Shown: one piece after another, positions 23,959 through 32,655 of the stretch | How positions within the stretch are numbered: position 1 is the first letter of the stretch | How the letters are laid out: every line of letters begins with the position of its first letter | NCBI GenBank assembly: GCA_022843145.1 | Contig: JALHOF010000004.1 | Coordinates: 62,001-126,000, forward strand | Direction: 5' to 3' | DNA from: Hyphomicrobium sp. | GTDB lineage: Bacteria; Pseudomonadota; Alphaproteobacteria; Rhizobiales; Hyphomicrobiaceae | DNA: 64,000 nt | Notes under the pieces: generated by a model | What the model was told of the DNA's origin: nothing | Seen by the model: only the letters and a program-made list of their open reading frames with translations | Database searches by the model: none | Made by a program: the position numbers and the translations under genes

Positions 23959-26900
23959 CGAACTTCAATCTCTCGGATTGGGCGCTGCGCCACAAAAGCT
24001 TCGTCGTCTTCCTGATGCTGATCTCGGCCATCGCCGGGATCTATGCCTATACCAAGCTCGGCCGCGAGGAGGATCCGCCCTTCACCATCAAGACGATGGT
24101 CGTGCGCACGACGTGGCCCGGCGCCACGACGTCCGACACGCTGACGCAGGTGACCGACCGGATCGAGAAGAAACTCGAAGAGCTTGCCTTTCTCGATTTC
24201 GTACGCAGCTACACCAAGCCGGGCGACAGCATCGTCTACGTCAATCTCAAGGACAGCACACCCGCCTCCAAGGTGCCCGACCTGTGGTATCAGGTGCGCA
24301 AGAAGGTCAACGACATTCGCGCGTCGCTGCCCCAAGATGCCCAAGGTCCGTACTTCAACGACGAGTTCGGCGATACCTACTCGTTCATCTACGCCTTCAC
24401 GTCCGACGGCTTCTCACCGCGCGAGCTGCGTGACGAGCTCGAGCGCGTGCGCACGCGGCTGCTTGCGACGCCAGGCGTCGCCAAGGTCGACTTCATCGGA
24501 ACGCAGGACGAGAAGATCTACCTCGAGTTCTCGACCCGGCAGATGGCCTCGCTCGGCCTCGACGCAGCCGTGTTGATGGACAGCCTGCAATCCCAGAACG
24601 CCATCGTGCCGAGCGGCGTGTTGGACGCAGGCGGCGAGCGGATCGCGATCCGCGTGTCCGGCAGCTTCGACAGCGAAGAGAGCTTGCGCACCGTCAACCT
24701 GCGCGCGGGCGACCGCTTCTACAAGCTGAGCGACATCGCCGAGATCCGGCGCGGATATGTCGATCCGCCGCAACCCATGTTCCGCTACAATGGGCAATCC
24801 GCCATCGGGCTCGCGCTTTCGATGACGGCAGGCGGCGACGTGCTCGCGTTCGGCGAGGCGATCAAGCAGAACATGGCCGATATCGCGCGGGATCTGCCGA
24901 TCGGCATTGACGCACACATGGTGTCCAACCAGGCGCACGTCGTCGACGAAGCCGTGGGCGAGTTCACGAAGACGCTTTGGGAAGCCATCGCGATCGTACT
25001 CGGGGTGAGCTTCCTGGCGCTCGGCTGGCGGCCGGGCATCGTCGTCGCGATTGCGATCCCGCTGGTGCTGGCGATCACCTTCGCCGCCATGATGTATTTC
25101 GGAATATCGCTGCAGCGGATTTCGCTAGGCGCGCTCATCATCGCGCTCGGGCTGCTCGTCGACGACGCGATGATCGCGGTCGAGATGATGATCTCCAAGC
25201 TCGAGGAAGGCGCCGACAAGATCACCGCCGCGACGTACGCCTACACCTCGACGGCTTTCCCCATGCTGACCGGAACGCTCGTCACCATCGCCGGGTTCGT
25301 GCCGGTCGGGTTCGCGCAGAGCGGGGCCGGCGAATACACTTTTTCGCTGTTCGCCGTGGTCGGGATAGCGCTCGTGGCGTCGTGGGTGGTGGCTGTGTTG
25401 TTCACGCCGCTGACTGGCGTATTCATCCTGCCCGACACGATGAAGAGTCATGGTGGCGCGCACGGCCAAGGCTGGTTCGCGCGGATGCTCGATAAGGCGC
25501 TGCGGATGAAGTATGCCGTCCTAGCCGGGACGGCAGCGCTTTTCGTCCTGGCGCTGGCGGGCATGCAATTCGTTCAACAGCAGTTCTTTCCGGCCTCTGA
25601 CCGTCCAGAACTTTTGATCAATGTGACGTTGCCGCAATCGTCATCGATCCATGCCACCGACGATACCGTGAAGCGCATCGAGACGATCCTCAAGTCCGAT
25701 CCGGATGTCGAGTACTGGACGTTCTACGTCGGACAGGGCGCTGTGCGCTTCTATCTGCCGCTCGACGCGCAGCTTGCGAACGCGTTCTTCGCGCAAGCCG
25801 TCGTCATCACAAAGGGTTTCAAGCAGCGCCCGGCAGCTCAAGCGCGGATCGAGGCGGCGCTCGCCAACGGCTTCGAGAACGCGATGATCCGTGTCAGTGC
25901 GCTCGAACTTGGGCCGCCGGTCGGCTGGCCGCTCAAATTTCGCGTCAGCGGCGACGATCCAGCGCGCGTCCGCGAACTTGCCCTGTCGTTTGCCGGGGTG
26001 CTCGGCACCAACGCCAGCGTGACGAATATCAACTACGACTGGAGCGAGATGTCGAAGGTCGTCAAGGTGGCGATCGACCAGGATCGCGCGCGCTCGGTCG
26101 GCCTGACGTCTCGGCAGGTCGCGAGCAACATCAATGCCGTGCTGTCGGGTACGACGATCACGCAGGTGCGCGATCACACCTATCTGATCGACGTCGTGGC
26201 ACGGGCCGTCGAAGGCGAACGGGCCGATCTCGATACGCTGCGCAATCTTAGGCTCGCGACGCCTTCGGGCGGGTCGGTGCCGCTGGCGCAGGTCGCTTCG
26301 CTCGCCTACCAGCTCGAGCCGCCGCTGATCTGGCGCCGCAAGCGTCAGCCGACGATTACCGTTCAGGCGGATGTGGCGCCGAGCGTGCAGCCGATCACCG
26401 TGGTCAAGCAACTCGATGCCGCGATCTCGACGTTCCGGGCGGCGTTGCCGGCGGGCTACGGCGTCGCCGTCGGCGGAACGCTCGAAGACTCGAGCAAGGC
26501 GAGCGGTAGCATCTTCGCGGTGTTCCCGTTGATGCTGCTGATCATGATCACGATTCTCATGATCCAGCTCATGAGCTTCCAGCGGCTCGTCATGGTGCTA
26601 CTGACCGCGCCCCTGGCTGTGATCGGCGTCTCGGCGGCGCTGCTGCTGTTCAACGTGCCGCTCGGCTTCGTCGCCATCCTCGGCGTAATTTCGCTAACCG
26701 GAATGGTCATCCGGAACTCGGTCATTCTGATCGATCAGATCGACAAGCACATCGCCGCGGGCGAACAGCCATGGGACGCTGTCGTCAGCGCGACGGATCA
26801 TCGCTTGCGGCCGATCCTGCTGACGGCTGCCGCGGCGATTCTCGGCATGTTGCCGATTGCGGGTACCGTGTTCTGGGGACCGATGGCCTATGCCGTGATC

Positions 26901-27047
26901 GGCGGGCTGATGGTCGCGACGCTGCTGACGCTGGTGTTCCTGCCAGCTCTCTACGTCACGTGGTTTGGCATCAAGCCCAGTGATCATGAACAGGCCCATG
27001 TCGAGGCATCGGCGGTCCGACCCATGCTTCAAAACGTGACCGCATAG
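23955..27047 (+). CDS. RND family efflux transporter permease (AcrB/MexF-like)
   Basis: 1030 aa, full RND length with 12 expected TM helices and two large periplasmic loops. Recognisable blocks: N-terminal LSDWALRHKSFVVFLMLIS, porter-domain TTWPGATTSDTLTQVTDRIEKKL, the TM4 proton-relay aspartates in LGLLVDDAMIAVEMM, and the C-terminal LGVISLTGMVIRNSVILIDQID and LRPILLTAAAAILGMLPI. It exports substrates with proton antiport. The start is coupled to the adaptor stop by 4 nt. Sequence does not reveal the substrate; no regulator gene is adjacent. Confidence 0.95.
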   Translation: MTNFNLSDWALRHKSFVVFLMLISAIAGIYAYTKLGREEDPPFTIKTMVVRTTWPGATTSDTLTQVTDRIEKKLEELAFLDFVRSYTKPGDSIVYVNLKDSTPASKVPDLWYQVRKKVNDIRASLPQDAQGPYFNDEFGDTYSFIYAFTSDGFSPRELRDELERVRTRLLATPGVAKVDFIGTQDEKIYLEFSTRQMASLGLDAAVLMDSLQSQNAIVPSGVLDAGGERIAIRVSGSFDSEESLRTVNLRAGDRFYKLSDIAEIRRGYVDPPQPMFRYNGQSAIGLALSMTAGGDVLAFGEAIKQNMADIARDLPIGIDAHMVSNQAHVVDEAVGEFTKTLWEAIAIVLGVSFLALGWRPGIVVAIAIPLVLAITFAAMMYFGISLQRISLGALIIALGLLVDDAMIAVEMMISKLEEGADKITAATYAYTSTAFPMLTGTLVTIAGFVPVGFAQSGAGEYTFSLFAVVGIALVASWVVAVLFTPLTGVFILPDTMKSHGGAHGQGWFARMLDKALRMKYAVLAGTAALFVLALAGMQFVQQQFFPASDRPELLINVTLPQSSSIHATDDTVKRIETILKSDPDVEYWTFYVGQGAVRFYLPLDAQLANAFFAQAVVITKGFKQRPAAQARIEAALANGFENAMIRVSALELGPPVGWPLKFRVSGDDPARVRELALSFAGVLGTNASVTNINYDWSEMSKVVKVAIDQDRARSVGLTSRQVASNINAVLSGTTITQVRDHTYLIDVVARAVEGERADLDTLRNLRLATPSGGSVPLAQVASLAYQLEPPLIWRRKRQPTITVQADVAPSVQPITVVKQLDAAISTFRAALPAGYGVAVGGTLEDSSKASGSIFAVFPLMLLIMITILMIQLMSFQRLVMVLLTAPLAVIGVSAALLLFNVPLGFVAILGVISLTGMVIRNSVILIDQIDKHIAAGEQPWDAVVSATDHRLRPILLTAAAAILGMLPIAGTVFWGPMAYAVIGGLMVATLLTLVFLPALYVTWFGIKPSDHEQAHVEASAVRPMLQNVTA

Positions 27048-27132
27048 TCCGGGAAGGCGCTTCCGGCGGATACGCAACCCGCTGCGCAGGCGACGGTGCC
27101 ATGGAAATCTCGGAACGGGAGCCAAGCTCGCA

Positions 27133-27441
27133 ATGACCGCAGAGGATGTAAAAGGCGTCGAGCGTTCCCATATGGACAGGATGGAACAGTTCAATTTTGA
27201 CGGGCCGGCCGAACTCTATTCGGCCGTCGGCAAGGGTTTTTCCCGACGGTCGATGAGCTTCAAGCGCTTCGCATCCAGTGCCGAAGCCATTCAGTATGCC
27301 GTTGAAGTCGTGGGATCCGAGAAGCTGTGGGGTACGGTGATCGAGACCGAAACGCAGCGATTGGAGGCGGCGCAAATTCGCGCTCTTTATCAGCACGCCG
27401 ACTATCCCTTGCGACGATTGGCGCCCAAGTCGGCGTCGTGA
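27133..27441 (+). CDS. Small conserved hypothetical protein
   Basis: 102 aa; the part from MEQFNFDGPAELYSA onward resembles a small cytosolic protein family common in Bradyrhizobium and relatives (pattern: FDGPAEL, FKRFASSAEAIQYAVE, LWGTVIETETQRLEAAQIRALY, DYPLRR). Internal ATGs at 27172 and 27181 are possible alternative starts because the first 13 residues look unconserved. Function unknown; it may be transcribed with the RND genes 85 bases upstream or on its own. Confidence 0.75.
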   Translation: MTAEDVKGVERSHMDRMEQFNFDGPAELYSAVGKGFSRRSMSFKRFASSAEAIQYAVEVVGSEKLWGTVIETETQRLEAAQIRALYQHADYPLRRLAPKSAS

Positions 27442-28188
27442 CGTCCGCGCAGCCTTGATGTGCATGATGCGACTGCCGAGCGACCTCATGCTGACGGCAT
27501 GATCGGCGTGGGCATCAACTTGGCGCGGCTCAGACCAAAGGCCAGCAACGATAAGACGGTCGGCTGGCGGCATAGCCAACACATCCACGCACTCACGACA
27601 TTGTGACGACCTGTCCTTGCCGCTCGGCTCAGCGGATCGCGCAAGCATGATTGCGACGAATTGACGCCGCACGCTCTCGAAGCACGGATAGTCCAGGTAA
27701 ACGCTTCCGCAGAGAAACTGAATTGGGTACAACACAGTACAAGTTTTTCGCCGTGTGAGAGGCAATCGCGCGCAGTTCCCGCAGCCTGTATCGTCACTCA
27801 CGAGGCAGCCAGCCCGATTAGGGGCGGAGTGGCTGGACGAAGATACAAGCGGACGTGTGTTCGACGCACATGGTCGTGGATCGTTCAGGCGCTGATGATC
27901 GAACTCACCGTCGAGGGGTCCAGGCTACCCCGCTGCAGGACGCTTTGCCCGGTGAGTAAGTGGGGGTCAACCTCCCACCGACGCCCTCGACGAGCCCTCT
28001 GTCGGGGGCGTCGCCATATCTAGCGTTTGAATTCAGTGCGGGGTGAGTTGCGACGGTGCCAGACTTCGCAATGGAAGACTTCGCAACCGAACAATGTGCA
28101 ATCGAACCATGGCTCGGCAAATCGTCGCGATGACGATTACAGCGCGGGCAAACAGTCTCAAACAGTCTCAAACAGGCTGCGGTTGAGA
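27442..28188. other. 747-base region without a supported gene
   Basis: Frames here lack family-like sequence and good ribosome sites. The only structure seen is an imperfect hairpin, GACGCCCTCGAC (27980-27991) with GTCGGGGGCGTC (28001-28012), one G-T wobble and a 9-base loop, without a U-tract. Short direct repeats occur at 28065-28110 (ACTTCGCAA twice) and 28155-28180 (AAACAGTCTC twice). It may be decayed sequence between the RND block and the convergent L,D-transpeptidase gene. Confidence 0.4.
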
Positions 28189-28782
28189 TCAGCCCGCGTA
28201 TTTCCGCCACGTCACGGTGACGCGGGCACCGACGGGTACCCGCGGGAACAGGTCGAGCACGTCCTCGTTGTACATTCGAATACAACCCTTCGAGACGGCC
28301 TGCCCGATGGTCCAAGGCGCGTCTGTGCCGTGGATCCGGTAAAGGCTCGATCCGAGATACAGCGCACGCACGCCGAGCGGGTTCATCGGATGGCCACCGG
28401 GAAGAAAGTGCGGCAACTTCGGATTCTCGCGACGCATCGATGGTGTCGGCGTCCATGACGGATTGATCCGCTTCTGCGAGACCGACGTCGTTCCCTGCCA
28501 CCGGCTCTGCTCACGTGGGACAGCGATGGGATAGGAGATCGCCGCTCCACGCTTGTGAACCCAATACAGCTTCCGGTCGCCGAACGACACGATGACCTGT
28601 CCAGGAGAGTGGCTCGGATTGAACGCGATCTCGTCGCGCGAGCCACCGCCCCAAAGGAATGAGAAAAAGTCCTGAGCCGAAGCCGGCTGGACTGTCAGGC
28701 TCATGGTTGCAGAGAGTGACAGGGTGAAAGCTGTTGCGCGCCATGAGGCCGAACGCATCGCATGAAGGAAACAACGGATCAC
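28189..28782 (-). CDS. L,D-transpeptidase (YkuD fold)
   Basis: 197 aa with a signal peptide ending around QPASAQD (residues 31-37). The YkuD catalytic motif is intact: H151 in RIHGTDAPWTIGQAVS and C167 in SKGCIRMYNEDVLDLF. Such enzymes form 3-3 peptidoglycan cross-links or attach proteins to the wall in the periplasm. The GGHPMNPLGVRALYLG block is typical of the alphaproteobacterial ErfK/YbiS/YcfS group. It is transcribed alone; the amidase gene upstream on the same strand is 223 bases away. Confidence 0.93.
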   Translation of the reverse strand: MIRCFLHAMRSASWRATAFTLSLSATMSLTVQPASAQDFFSFLWGGGSRDEIAFNPSHSPGQVIVSFGDRKLYWVHKRGAAISYPIAVPREQSRWQGTTSVSQKRINPSWTPTPSMRRENPKLPHFLPGGHPMNPLGVRALYLGSSLYRIHGTDAPWTIGQAVSKGCIRMYNEDVLDLFPRVPVGARVTVTWRKYAG

Positions 28783-29005
28783 CGTCTACCTCATCGATCT
28801 AGTTGCCAGCGGGGAATGGCGGCGCGTTGTGCCGGTCCATACTGAACAACGTAACCGCGTTCGTCGCATGTCGCAACACGTGAAGGCGCGAGTTGTGGAC
28901 AGGTATCGAGCCCGCCGTCGATCAAGTCATTTCGTGTGGCCCAACAGCATCGCTCGCAACGACCTCATGCGATGACGCGGAAACGCTGCGCGACCGTTGC
29001 GGTCG

Positions 29006-30292
29006 TCACATTGGCAGGCGTGCGAGCTGGTGACTGAAGTAGTTGTCGACGGCGGTGACGATCGATTCGGCGACCTTGTCGCGCCAGGTGTTCGACTTGA
29101 GGTTCTTCGCGTCCTCGCGGTTGCTGACATAGGCAAGTTCGATCAACACGGATGGGAATTGCGCCGTCTTGAGCACGCGGAATGCCGCCTGCTTGTCGGG
29201 GTCGTCGCGCATGCTCGTCGATGCGCCCATCTCTTCGATCACGGCGCGTGTGAAGACGCTCGTCCGCTCCTTGGTCGCATCGACCTCGCGTGCCGCCAGA
29301 TCGCCGAGGATGGAGCGAATTGCCCCGAGATCGCCGCTCGCCGCCTTGACCTTCTCGACTTCCTTGGGCGACAGGACCTTGTCCGCGACATCGCCCTTTG
29401 CGGATTGCTTCAAATCGCGCGCCACGCTGTCGCGCAGCGAATAGATCGTCGCTCCGCTGGCCTTGGTGCTGGCGTAGTCGGCGTGGACCGCGATGAACAG
29501 GGCCGCATGATTGCGCTCACCGAAGGCCCGGCGTTCGTCGAGATCGACGAACCGGTCGTCGTCGCGCGTCATCAGAATTTTGTAGCGGCCGGTGGCTTCG
29601 AGTTTGTCGCGCAGAGTTTTACCGAAGGCGAGAACAACGTCTTTCTCGACGGTCCCGAACTTCTGTGCTCCGGAATCGTGGCCGCCGTGCCCGGGATCGA
29701 TCACGATCACCTGCTTAAATGCGCTGGCGGCGCGAAGCGTCGGCTTTACGGCCGGTTTCGGCAGCGGTGGCTGAATTCCGGAAGCGCCCAGACCAGACGG
29801 CGGAGCCTGTCGCAACAGGCGGCGGGCACCAGGCTTTGCGCTGTCGGCGGGCACGATTTCGAGCGCAAGCCGCTGCGATTTACCGTCCTTGGAGGGCTCG
29901 AGCTTTGCGCTTTCGACGATCACGGGCGCGGTAACGTCGATGACGATACGGGTTTTTCCTGGCGCCGAAAGGCCGGAGCGGAACGATTTGACGAGGCCAG
30001 CGGGCTTTCCGGACGCGTCCTGCGATGGGAGCTGCATGCGGACGTCGGGCAGGTCGACGATCACGCGGTTCGGATTGCTGAGCGAAAAGACCTGGAATTG
30101 CGCGGGCTTATCGAGGCCGATCACGAAGCGCGTGCGTAATGGGTCACTGTTCGCGACCGTTTCGGGCACAGCTGCGGCGGCAGCAACGGTCTGAGCGCTC
30201 ACAGGGTAAGCGCCTGCGAGACCGGTCAACAGACAGATGCACGTGAACGCAAGGCCGCTCTTCGGCCAGCGCCGGGAAAATCCCTGAACCAT
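29006..30292 (-). CDS. N-acetylmuramoyl-L-alanine amidase (AMIN + Amidase_3)
   Basis: 428 aa: signal peptide (to about residue 34, PVSAQT), an AMIN domain (RTRFVIGLDKPAQFQVFSLSNPNRVIVDLPDV) that binds peptidoglycan, a Pro-rich linker, then the zinc amidase catalytic domain. The zinc ligands appear in VIVIDPGHGGHDSGA (H202) and VEKDVVLAFG (E216), and later ALFIAVHAD supplies the second His; the C-terminal LIELAYVSNREDAK carries the catalytic Glu. This is the AmiC-like enzyme that splits septal peptidoglycan during division. Confidence 0.93.
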   Translation of the reverse strand: MVQGFSRRWPKSGLAFTCICLLTGLAGAYPVSAQTVAAAAAVPETVANSDPLRTRFVIGLDKPAQFQVFSLSNPNRVIVDLPDVRMQLPSQDASGKPAGLVKSFRSGLSAPGKTRIVIDVTAPVIVESAKLEPSKDGKSQRLALEIVPADSAKPGARRLLRQAPPSGLGASGIQPPLPKPAVKPTLRAASAFKQVIVIDPGHGGHDSGAQKFGTVEKDVVLAFGKTLRDKLEATGRYKILMTRDDDRFVDLDERRAFGERNHAALFIAVHADYASTKASGATIYSLRDSVARDLKQSAKGDVADKVLSPKEVEKVKAASGDLGAIRSILGDLAAREVDATKERTSVFTRAVIEEMGASTSMRDDPDKQAAFRVLKTAQFPSVLIELAYVSNREDAKNLKSNTWRDKVAESIVTAVDNYFSHQLARLPM

Positions 30293-30447
30293 TCGGTCGA
30301 CCCCCGTCTACGCATTACGGTTCACTGAAACCGGGATGATCGAAGTCTGCCCGCAGATGATGGCGGCTCTAGGACGCCAATCGGGCATTGCTCTCGTTAT
30401 GGCGCCGTAAAGGTTAACAGCACGCTAAGATCGTCCGGGACGGGACG

Positions 30448-30927
30448 CTATTCTGCGGCCTTCGACGGCGCATTGATCTGCCAGCGCGCCTCGGCGGTGG
30501 TGTCCGCCTCGCGGGCGTCGACCCAGTGCCCAACGCCACTTGCGTCCGTTTCCTTCTTCCAGAACGGGGCGCGGGTCTTCAGGTAGTCCATCAGAAACTC
30601 CGCCGCTTCGAACGCCGCATGGCGGTGGGCCGAGGCCGTGACGACCAGGACGATGTTGTCGCCGGGCGCGAGCGTGCCGACGCGATGGACGATCAGGCTG
30701 GCTTCGAGCGGCCAGCGGCGGTGTGCTTCCGCCTCGACCCGCCCAAGCTCGGCTTCGGTCATCCCGGGATAGTGCTCGAGCGACATCGACGCGATGGGGC
30801 TGCCGTGCGCGGTGCCGCGAACGGTCCCGGTGAACGTCACGATAGCCCCGATGTCGGTGCGGGAGGCGGATAGGGCGCACACTTCGGCGCTGAGATCGAA
30901 GTCGGCTTCCTGCACGCGGACGGCCAT
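30448..30927 (-). CDS. moaE: Molybdopterin synthase catalytic subunit
   Basis: 159 aa. Family signatures are DIGAIVTFTGTVRG, LEHYPGMTEAELG, HRVGTLAPGDNIVLVVTASAHR, AAEFLMDYLKTRAPFWKKE and GHWVDAREAD. MoaE converts cyclic pyranopterin monophosphate to molybdopterin using the thiocarboxylated MoaD tail. It follows moaD with a 2-base gap, and pgsA lies upstream. The lysines in FWKKE match the conserved active-site lysine. Confidence 0.95.
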   Translation of the reverse strand: MAVRVQEADFDLSAEVCALSASRTDIGAIVTFTGTVRGTAHGSPIASMSLEHYPGMTEAELGRVEAEAHRRWPLEASLIVHRVGTLAPGDNIVLVVTASAHRHAAFEAAEFLMDYLKTRAPFWKKETDASGVGHWVDAREADTTAEARWQINAPSKAAE

Positions 30928-30929
30928 GC

Positions 30930-31205
30930 TCAGCCTCCGGTAACGGGCGGAAAGAACGCGACTTCACGGGCGCCGGTGATCAGTGAAGTGGGCTTCACAT
31001 GAGTTTGATCGACGGCGGCGCGGATGACGTCGGACCGCGCGAAAGCCGCCTCGAATTCCGGTCCGCGAGCTTTGAGCCAGGCGACGAGATCGCCAACGGT
31101 TTCGATGCCCTGCGGAACGACGACATCCTCGGATGCACGGCCGGTCTTCTCGCGGACCCAGGCGAAATAGAGAATTTTGAGCGGTGTACCGTGGCCTGCG
31201 GTCAT
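30930..31205 (-). CDS. moaD: Molybdopterin synthase sulfur carrier subunit
   Basis: 91 aa, beta-grasp ubiquitin-like protein with the obligatory C-terminal Gly-Gly (VAFFPPVTGG). ILYFAWVREKTG and VGDLVAWLKARG are typical MoaD blocks. Its C-terminus is adenylated by MoeB, thiocarboxylated and used by MoaE, encoded next. The E1-like protein at 15.5-16.4 kb is not near this gene and lacks the usual zinc site, so there is no evidence that it serves MoaD. Confidence 0.95.
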   Translation of the reverse strand: MTAGHGTPLKILYFAWVREKTGRASEDVVVPQGIETVGDLVAWLKARGPEFEAAFARSDVIRAAVDQTHVKPTSLITGAREVAFFPPVTGG

Positions 31206-31226
31206 CGAAGGTGCTCTCTGCGCAGA

Positions 31227-31826
31227 TCAGCGTTCCATGGCATGGCGAACGCCAGCCTTCAGGTAATCGTAACCCGTCCACAGCGTCAAAATTGCCGCCA
31301 TCCACAGCAGCACTTTACCACCTGTCATGATGCCCGGCACAATCTTCTCGGCGGCCGGACCGGCCAGGAGAACGGCCAGCGCCACCATCTGCAGCGTCGT
31401 CTTCCATTTGGCGAGTTCGGTCACATGGATCTTGACGTTGAGCTCGGCCAGGAATTCCCGCAGGCCGGACACCAGGATTTCGCGGCAGAGGATGATGACG
31501 GCGGCGAAGACCGCATCGCCCGAAATCGTGTTGTCGTGCACGAGCATCAAGAGCGCTGCACCGACAATCAGCTTGTCGGCGATCGGATCGAGCATCTGGC
31601 CCAATGTCGATTGCTGTTCCCATGCACGCGCGAGATAGCCGTCCAGCCAGTCGGTGATCGCCGCGGCCACGAACAATCCGAACGCGGACCACCGGGCGAG
31701 ATCCCCGGTCAGCAGAGAGAGGCATAGAACCAGCGCAGGAACGGCCAGAATTCGCCCATACGTCAGGATGTTGGGCAAGCTCATCGGGCGCGCGCCGCGG
31801 AGCGGCCGGGGGGCAGTTTGATCCAT
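31227..31826 (-). CDS. pgsA: CDP-diacylglycerol--glycerol-3-phosphate 3-phosphatidyltransferase
   Basis: 199 aa from ATG 31826; the internal ATG at 31784 (MSLPNILTYGRI) is an alternative, and many rhizobial homologues carry a 10-15 residue extension. The CDP-alcohol phosphotransferase motif is complete in ITDWLDGYLARAWEQQSTLGQMLDPIADK. About four TM helices are evident. It makes phosphatidylglycerol phosphate at the inner membrane. In relatives it usually sits directly downstream of uvrC; here four other genes intervene. Confidence 0.95.
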   Translation of the reverse strand: MDQTAPRPLRGARPMSLPNILTYGRILAVPALVLCLSLLTGDLARWSAFGLFVAAAITDWLDGYLARAWEQQSTLGQMLDPIADKLIVGAALLMLVHDNTISGDAVFAAVIILCREILVSGLREFLAELNVKIHVTELAKWKTTLQMVALAVLLAGPAAEKIVPGIMTGGKVLLWMAAILTLWTGYDYLKAGVRHAMER

Positions 31827-32079
31827 GGCTTTGGTACACCATCCGCAGCTTGCGGCGTCAAGGACGTGTTGGCCGCCGCCGCGGATGGCTGTTGTGCGGA
31901 AACAGACGGAAAATCCGCGCTTTGATGGCGCGGTCTATTCTCCGGTTGAACACGCCTCCCAGACGACGAGGCCCCATGTGGACCTGCCAGATCCGAGGCG
32001 GTTGACGGGTATCAATGATGCGCCCGGCACGGCGCGCAAGCTCGAACGGTTATGCGTTCGCGACAATCGAGTTTCAGCC

Positions 32080-32625
32080 ATGCACGTCACATCTGCTCCA
32101 AAACTGCGATCCCAAGGCCGGCGCACTTGGCTCGTCGCGGTGGCCGTGACGCTGACGATCGCCGGTATGATGCCGGCGCCGCGCGCTTTCGCGGTCGATC
32201 TTCACGCATTCTGGGATAGCCGCTGCGCCAGTTGTCATCGGCACGCGGGCGAGTTCGCGCGCAACCATCTGAAGGTCAAGGAAGGCCGGCTGGCTGGCCG
32301 CAAGCCCGATCGTGACGTGTGCGCGTTTCTCGTCGGGCACGGGGCAGGTGAAGAACGAGCCGAGGAGGTCTGCCGGATGCTGACGGCGCAGTCCGCCACG
32401 CCATCGGTGTTCAAAGCGAAATGCGCAGGTTGTCATGAAACCGCGGCCGACCTCGCGCGCACTGGATTGGTCCGCGACGACGGGGGAGCGTTGAACGGAC
32501 GAACCGGCGGCCGCGAACTCGGCGTACTGCTCGAGGGGCACGGCAAGCTCGAGCCGGGTGAACTGGCGATTGTGGTTGAAACGCTGCTGCGCGTCTATTT
32601 TGAAGTGCATGGAACGGGGAAGTGA
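32080..32625 (+). CDS. Small dihaem c-type cytochrome-like protein
   Basis: 181 aa from ATG 32080 (MHVTSAPKLRSQ); the frame is open to 31825 but upstream codons read no export signal. A signal sequence (about residues 15-38, AFAVDLHAF) precedes two haem c motifs, CASCH at 49-53 and CAGCH at 115-119. Between them lie repeated GHGAGE/EGHGKLEPGE segments, so the protein looks like two copies of a 65-residue monohaem unit. Periplasmic electron transfer is the likely role; partner unknown. It is transcribed divergently from pgsA. Confidence 0.72.
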   Translation: MHVTSAPKLRSQGRRTWLVAVAVTLTIAGMMPAPRAFAVDLHAFWDSRCASCHRHAGEFARNHLKVKEGRLAGRKPDRDVCAFLVGHGAGEERAEEVCRMLTAQSATPSVFKAKCAGCHETAADLARTGLVRDDGGALNGRTGGRELGVLLEGHGKLEPGELAIVVETLLRVYFEVHGTGK

Positions 32626-32655
32626 TCTTCCCCGGCCGCAGGTTGGCGCGCTGCG

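Noticed and set aside
28997-30139. 380-aa plus-strand frame opposite the amidase
   Set aside because: The amidase on the minus strand has full domain content; the plus-strand frame is a shadow.
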